Source of the DNA: Acidobacteriaceae bacterium
GTDB taxonomy: Bacteria > Acidobacteriota > Terriglobia > Terriglobales > Acidobacteriaceae
NCBI GenBank assembly: GCA_030040395.1
Contig: JASHTU010000004.1
Location: 1 to 10,101 of the forward strand
DNA length: 10,101 bases
Reading direction: 5' to 3'
The translations under genes were made by a program, and so were the position numbers. The notes under the pieces were generated by a model, which searched no databases, was not told where the DNA came from, and saw nothing but the letters and a program-made list of their open reading frames with translations. Shown here piece by piece: positions 7,129 through 10,101 of this stretch. Numbering within the stretch: position 1 is the stretch's first letter; every line of letters begins with the position of its first letter.

Positions 7129-7905
7129 ATGCCTCCCTCGCCCGCGCAATACCTGCTTCGCTTCGACGACCTTTGCCCCACCGTCTCCGCCTCGCGCTGG
7201 CGCCAATGCGTCGCCCTCATCCGGGAATTCCGCCTTGAGCCCATCCTCGCCGTCGTTCCCGACAATGGCGACCCCGAGCTGTGCGTCTCTCCGCCCGATC
7301 CCGGCTTTTGGGACCATTTGCGCGCCCTTCAAGCCGCTGGCGCCGTCATCGCCCTCCACGGCTACCGCCATCTCTGCCTCAGCCGCGGCCACAGCCTGCT
7401 CTCGCTCCATCCCCAATCGGAATTCGCCGGCGTCCCCCTCGCTGTGCAACAGGATTGGGTTCGCCACGGCCTCGCCATCCTCCGCGTTCACGGACTCAAC
7501 CCACGCCTCTGGGTCGCGCCGCGTCACGGCTTCGACGACGCCACCCTCGAGGCCCTCCGCGCCGAAGGAATCCTCCTCCTGTCCGACGGCCTCGCCCTCC
7601 GTCCCTTCCTCCGCAACGGCCTCATCTGGATTCCCCAGCAGCTTTGGGCGCCGGTCGAAAGGCCCTCCAGCCTCTGGACCATCTGCCTCCATCCCAACAC
7701 CATCTCCGACGCCGAACTCGCCGCCCTGCGCGCCTTCCTCAACCGCAACGCCGAGCGCTTCACCTCGGTGGACCGCGCCCTCGCCGCATTTCCCCCCACT
7801 CCGCTTACCCTCGCCGAGCGCTTCCAGACGCGTCTCTCCCTCTGGCGCATACGCGCCTCCAAAGCCAGGAAAGTCCGGAGGGAGCAGGAGCCTTCAGGCC
7901 CCTGA
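7129..7905 (+). CDS. DUF2334 / polysaccharide deacetylase-like protein
   Basis: This 258-residue protein shows the pattern of the DUF2334 branch of carbohydrate esterase-like TIM-barrel proteins. RFDDLCP (11-17) supplies the paired aspartates near the N-terminus, ALHGYRH (75-81) the HxxxH metal ligands, APRHGFD (130-136) a conserved turn with His, and LHPN (187-190) the late histidine. It has no signal peptide, so as written it would act in the cytoplasm, on a lipid-linked or nucleotide-activated sugar or another small glycan. Deacetylation is inferred from the family fold and has not been shown for most DUF2334 members. ATG at 7129 is preferred over a longer in-frame reading from 6997 because it has GAGAAGG (7113-7119) at a good distance, begins just before the conserved domain and lies five bases after the flippase stop. 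The C-terminal tail (240-258) is basic. Confidence 0.8.
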   Translation: MPPSPAQYLLRFDDLCPTVSASRWRQCVALIREFRLEPILAVVPDNGDPELCVSPPDPGFWDHLRALQAAGAVIALHGYRHLCLSRGHSLLSLHPQSEFAGVPLAVQQDWVRHGLAILRVHGLNPRLWVAPRHGFDDATLEALRAEGILLLSDGLALRPFLRNGLIWIPQQLWAPVERPSSLWTICLHPNTISDAELAALRAFLNRNAERFTSVDRALAAFPPTPLTLAERFQTRLSLWRIRASKARKVRREQEPSGP

Positions 7906-7908
7906 AGG
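7891..7908 (+). terminator. Hairpin across the DUF2334 stop codon
   Basis: CCTTCAGG (7891-7898) and CCTGAAGG (7901-7908) are perfect inverted repeats separated by CC, so a folded RNA would have about seven pairs and a four-base loop. The TGA stop (7903-7905) sits within the right arm. No T-run follows, so it does not look like a standard intrinsic terminator; it could mark the 3' end or protect the operon mRNA. Confidence 0.35.
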
Positions 7909-8281
7909 AAGGCCCCACAATTCGAGCCGCTTGATCCGCGGGCCTATCCGCATGGTTTTCGACCGTATTTTCAACTCCACATCATTCGTCTGTGGAGTCA
8001 AGAGACTGGGCCCCACGGGCATCCGGGCTCCCTGACCCGCCGCCGCGCCAAGCTCCCGAAAGCAAACACCAGGCGCGCCTTTCCGGATTCCGCCCCGCAG
8101 CGCTGATCGCGCTTTTGCATCGTTCGCGACGAGTGATCGCCGAAAGTGTTCGCATGCCGCGGCTTGCCTTCCTCCATCGGCTTGGCAATCCGCTGATTCA
8201 GGTTGTCGACGTAGTTCCAGCAACCGCCCTGGAGCCCCGCGTCCTCGTGCCATCGGCGCCCGCTTCGCCGAGTCCGCCTGG
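7906..8281. other. Convergent intergenic region
   Basis: These 376 bases lie between the plus-strand polysaccharide genes and the 3' end of the minus-strand kinase. Open frames cross the region on both strands, but none shows a recognisable domain and ribosome site. The notable items are the two hairpins at its left end and a protein-like minus-strand frame without a clear start (about 8285 down to a TGA at 7998-8000). I found no tRNA, repeat array or insertion sequence. Confidence 0.5.
7974..7998. terminator. Perfect 8-bp hairpin in the convergent gap
   Basis: ACTCCACA (7974-7981) pairs with TGTGGAGT (7991-7998) around a nine-base loop. It lies 69 bases after the DUF2334 stop and about 280 bases beyond the kinase stop, where a bidirectional terminator could be useful. 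On neither strand is the stem followed by a T-run, so intrinsic termination is uncertain; a mobile-repeat or protein-binding role is also possible. Confidence 0.3.
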
Positions 8282-9901
8282 CTACTCGCGCGGCCCCACA
8301 GCGGCGGCAGCTGGCCTCTTGCGCCTGCCGGCAGGCTGCGCCTGACGAGCCGCGTTAGCTTCGGCGCTTCCGAGCTTGTTGGTCAGTACGTTCACCAATT
8401 CGCTTTGGCGCCGTTCCCGTTCGGCGCTGTCTTCAATCGCATCGATGCTCTGAATCACCAGCAGCCAGTGATTTCCGTACTCCAGCACCTTCTGCTTGGC
8501 GCCGGCCAGTTCTCGATAGTGATCCTCGCGTTGCTGGAATACCTTTTGAATGAAGTACACAAATGCGGCGCTGATGGTGGAGATCGAGCCCGCTCGAAGC
8601 TGCCCCATGACCAGCAGCACCATCCCCGCCACCAGCGCTCCCAGCCCGATCAACACGGAAGCGATCCAAAGGAAATAAGTGAACTTCGCCTGGTTCGACA
8701 GGTCGCCGTAATCCTTGTCCAGGTGTTCCCGGTAAAACTTCAGCGTTTCCTCAATCTTCTCGTAGCGCACCTTATCGCCTTCAAAGAATCGCGTGCGCGA
8801 AACGATCGACCCGGTCAGGAACCCGGTTGGGGTGGGCACGGCGCTGAGCTTCGTCATCCCGATGCTCTCAGCCGTCACAACGCGCCCTGCGGTGGTCGTA
8901 GTTGATGTTTGAATCGCTTTTGGGCCGCCGGGGCGAGGGGGCTGTGCGGCGGGCGGAGTCGGCCTCACCGGCGCGATTTTTTCCAGGAAGCTAGTCCAGT
9001 CCTCGGACGATTCGGCGCCCAGCTTGTCCAGCACCGCAGTCAGCGCATTCGCCATCTCGTCGGCGGTCTGATAGCGGTCCGATGGCGATTTTGACAGCGC
9101 ACGGTCCACCGCTTGGGTCAGCGACGCCGGATAGCTCCATTTCGCATCCAGAGGTGGAAAGGGCTCCTCTACGATCTTGCGCATCAGGGAGAATTCGGAC
9201 TCTGCCGTGAACGGAAGGCGCTCCTCCAATAGTTGGTAGAGCACCACGCCAACTGAAAACAGGTCGGAACGCCCGTCCGGTGTTTCACCCCGAAGGCGCT
9301 CCGGCGCGATGTATTCCACCGACCCGATCACCGCCCCCAGGCGCGTTAATTTGCGGTCCCGTTCCGTCAGTTGTGCGATGCCGAAGTCCAGTAGCTTGAT
9401 CTCGCCCTTTGTCTGCACGAAAATATTGGATGGTTTGATGTCGCGATGGATGACGCCCTGCTTATGCGCATACGCCAGAACGTTGCACACATCCCGCACC
9501 AGCCTTACCCGCCCGGCGACCGGAATCTGCACCTTCGACTCGATCACTTTCTGCAGCGATTTGCCACTCACAAACTCCATTACGATGTACGGATCGTTTG
9601 GATCGTCCACGCCCAACTCGTAGATGGTCACAATATTGGGGTGCCTCAAGCGCGCCAGGCTGCGAGCCTCCGCATGGAAGCGCTCCACCGTCTCCTCGCG
9701 ATCGATTGAACCGTGATGAAACGTCTTGATCGCCACCTCGCGGTCCAGAAGGTCGTCGGTCGCGCGATACACAACCCCCATGCCTCCCACCCCCAGCACC
9801 TGGGAGATGGTGTAATGGCCGATTTTTTTCCGGGGAGCTTCGCCGTTCGCCATCCGCGACTCCGCAGCCATTGGCCCGAGACTTGTGACCTGCCTCATCA
9901 T
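8282..9901 (-). CDS. Membrane-anchored Ser/Thr protein kinase with C-terminal TRADD-N-associated-like two-helix domain
   Basis: This is a Hanks-type (PknB-like) kinase of up to 539 residues. The catalytic domain spans about 29-290: glycine-rich GVGGMGVVYRA (37-47), VAIK Lys59, helix-C Glu78, HRDIKPSN (152-159) with catalytic Asp154, DFG (172-174), the activation segment to APE (199-201) and DLFSVGVV (213-220). All core residues are present, so it should be active. A Pro/Thr-rich linker (about 310-345) follows, then a helical segment (375-400) and two membrane helices (about 406-432 and 438-454), then a charged helix around FQQREDHYREL (455-465). That second part resembles the TRADD-N-associated two-helix membrane domain seen in cyanobacteria; no PASTA or other sensor domain is visible. 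The start is uncertain: GAAGG fits the second ATG (9898) better than the first (9901), and ATG 9853 has GGAG at six bases. It converges on the polysaccharide genes and is transcribed separately. Confidence 0.9.
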   Translation of the reverse strand: MMRQVTSLGPMAAESRMANGEAPRKKIGHYTISQVLGVGGMGVVYRATDDLLDREVAIKTFHHGSIDREETVERFHAEARSLARLRHPNIVTIYELGVDDPNDPYIVMEFVSGKSLQKVIESKVQIPVAGRVRLVRDVCNVLAYAHKQGVIHRDIKPSNIFVQTKGEIKLLDFGIAQLTERDRKLTRLGAVIGSVEYIAPERLRGETPDGRSDLFSVGVVLYQLLEERLPFTAESEFSLMRKIVEEPFPPLDAKWSYPASLTQAVDRALSKSPSDRYQTADEMANALTAVLDKLGAESSEDWTSFLEKIAPVRPTPPAAQPPRPGGPKAIQTSTTTTAGRVVTAESIGMTKLSAVPTPTGFLTGSIVSRTRFFEGDKVRYEKIEETLKFYREHLDKDYGDLSNQAKFTYFLWIASVLIGLGALVAGMVLLVMGQLRAGSISTISAAFVYFIQKVFQQREDHYRELAGAKQKVLEYGNHWLLVIQSIDAIEDSAERERRQSELVNVLTNKLGSAEANAARQAQPAGRRKRPAAAAVGPRE

Positions 9902-10101
9902 AGCCTTCGTTTGGGGTCACAGTCCCGCAGGTTTTCAGATCGTTGGTCCACCACGCCTGGCCGGGCCCCTCTCGAACTCCCGAGTTCTACAGTTTAGGCA
10001 AGGCCGGCTCCACCATCCCCCAGCAAACCCGCCCGATCCCGCCCCATCGCCGGCCGGCCGGCGTCGGACGCAAGATGCCTGATCGCAGCGGCGTTCAGCA
10101 G
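9902..10101. other. Kinase upstream region and right edge
   Basis: This region contains the kinase leader, an inverted repeat GAACTC-CC-GAGTTC (9974-9987) about 75 bases before the kinase start, and a perfect 16-base GC palindrome (10048-10063). A minus-strand frame is open from the right edge to a TAA at 9994-9996 (about 35 codons) and could be the 3' end of a co-directional gene; a plus-strand ATG at 10075 is also open to the edge. Neither is long enough to judge, and I could not find a convincing kinase promoter. Confidence 0.3.

Noticed and set aside
7906..8281. tRNA or small RNA gene in the convergent gap
   Set aside because: A TTCGAG/CTCGAA-like T-loop fragment near 7921 drew attention, but no acceptor stem, anticodon arm or CCA could be fitted around it.
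7992..8345. A 117-codon plus-strand frame in the convergent gap
   Set aside because: It is Pro/Ala/Arg-rich, runs into the kinase gene antisense and lacks a ribosome site or known motif.
1..10101. CRISPR array, insertion sequence, integrase or prophage genes
   Set aside because: No regularly spaced repeats, transposase-like protein or attachment-site duplication could be seen on either strand.

Overview
The window is GC-rich, with codons mostly ending in G or C, and looks like a chromosomal segment of a Gram-negative environmental bacterium. The combination of an exopolysaccharide export locus, a DUF2334 protein, TTG starts and a large Hanks-type kinase would fit Acidobacteriota. That assignment is inferred from gene content and style only, since no marker gene is present.

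Layout, left to right. Positions 1-262 are a leader with no gene: the first 60 bases are AT-rich (17 of 60 are G or C), followed by a G-rich polypurine tract. A short DoxX-like membrane protein (263-703) comes next, then a UDP-sugar C4-epimerase (752-1714). A 151-base gap (1715-1865) carries a CRP-like palindrome. It leads into a compact same-strand group: an 843-residue fusion of a Wzz/GumC-type co-polymerase with a Wza/GumB-type export protein (1866-4397), an O-antigen ligase/polymerase-like membrane protein (4402-5622), a MurJ/MviN-like flippase (about 5675 or 5714 to 7123) and a DUF2334 deacetylase-like protein (7129-7905). A 376-base convergent gap with two hairpins (7906-8281) separates this group from a minus-strand Ser/Thr protein kinase (9901-8282). 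The last 200 bases hold the kinase upstream region and possibly the edge of another gene.

The plus-strand genes make biochemical sense together. The epimerase would supply a nucleotide sugar, probably N-acetylated. The MurJ-like protein would flip a lipid-linked unit, the ligase-like protein would polymerise or transfer it, and the fused co-polymerase/export protein would set chain length and carry the polymer through the periplasm and outer membrane. The DUF2334 protein would deacetylate the glycan or a precursor. No glycosyltransferase, initiating phosphoglycosyl transferase or tyrosine kinase lies in the window, so the pathway must extend elsewhere.

Three points deserve attention: the one-chain co-polymerase/export fusion, which keeps an internal signal-peptide-like segment and an in-frame start with a Shine-Dalgarno-like sequence; the flippase, which appears to lack the two last MurJ helices and has Lys where MurJ has key Arg residues; and the kinase, whose C-terminal half resembles the two-helix membrane domain known next to TRADD-N domains in bacterial conflict systems.
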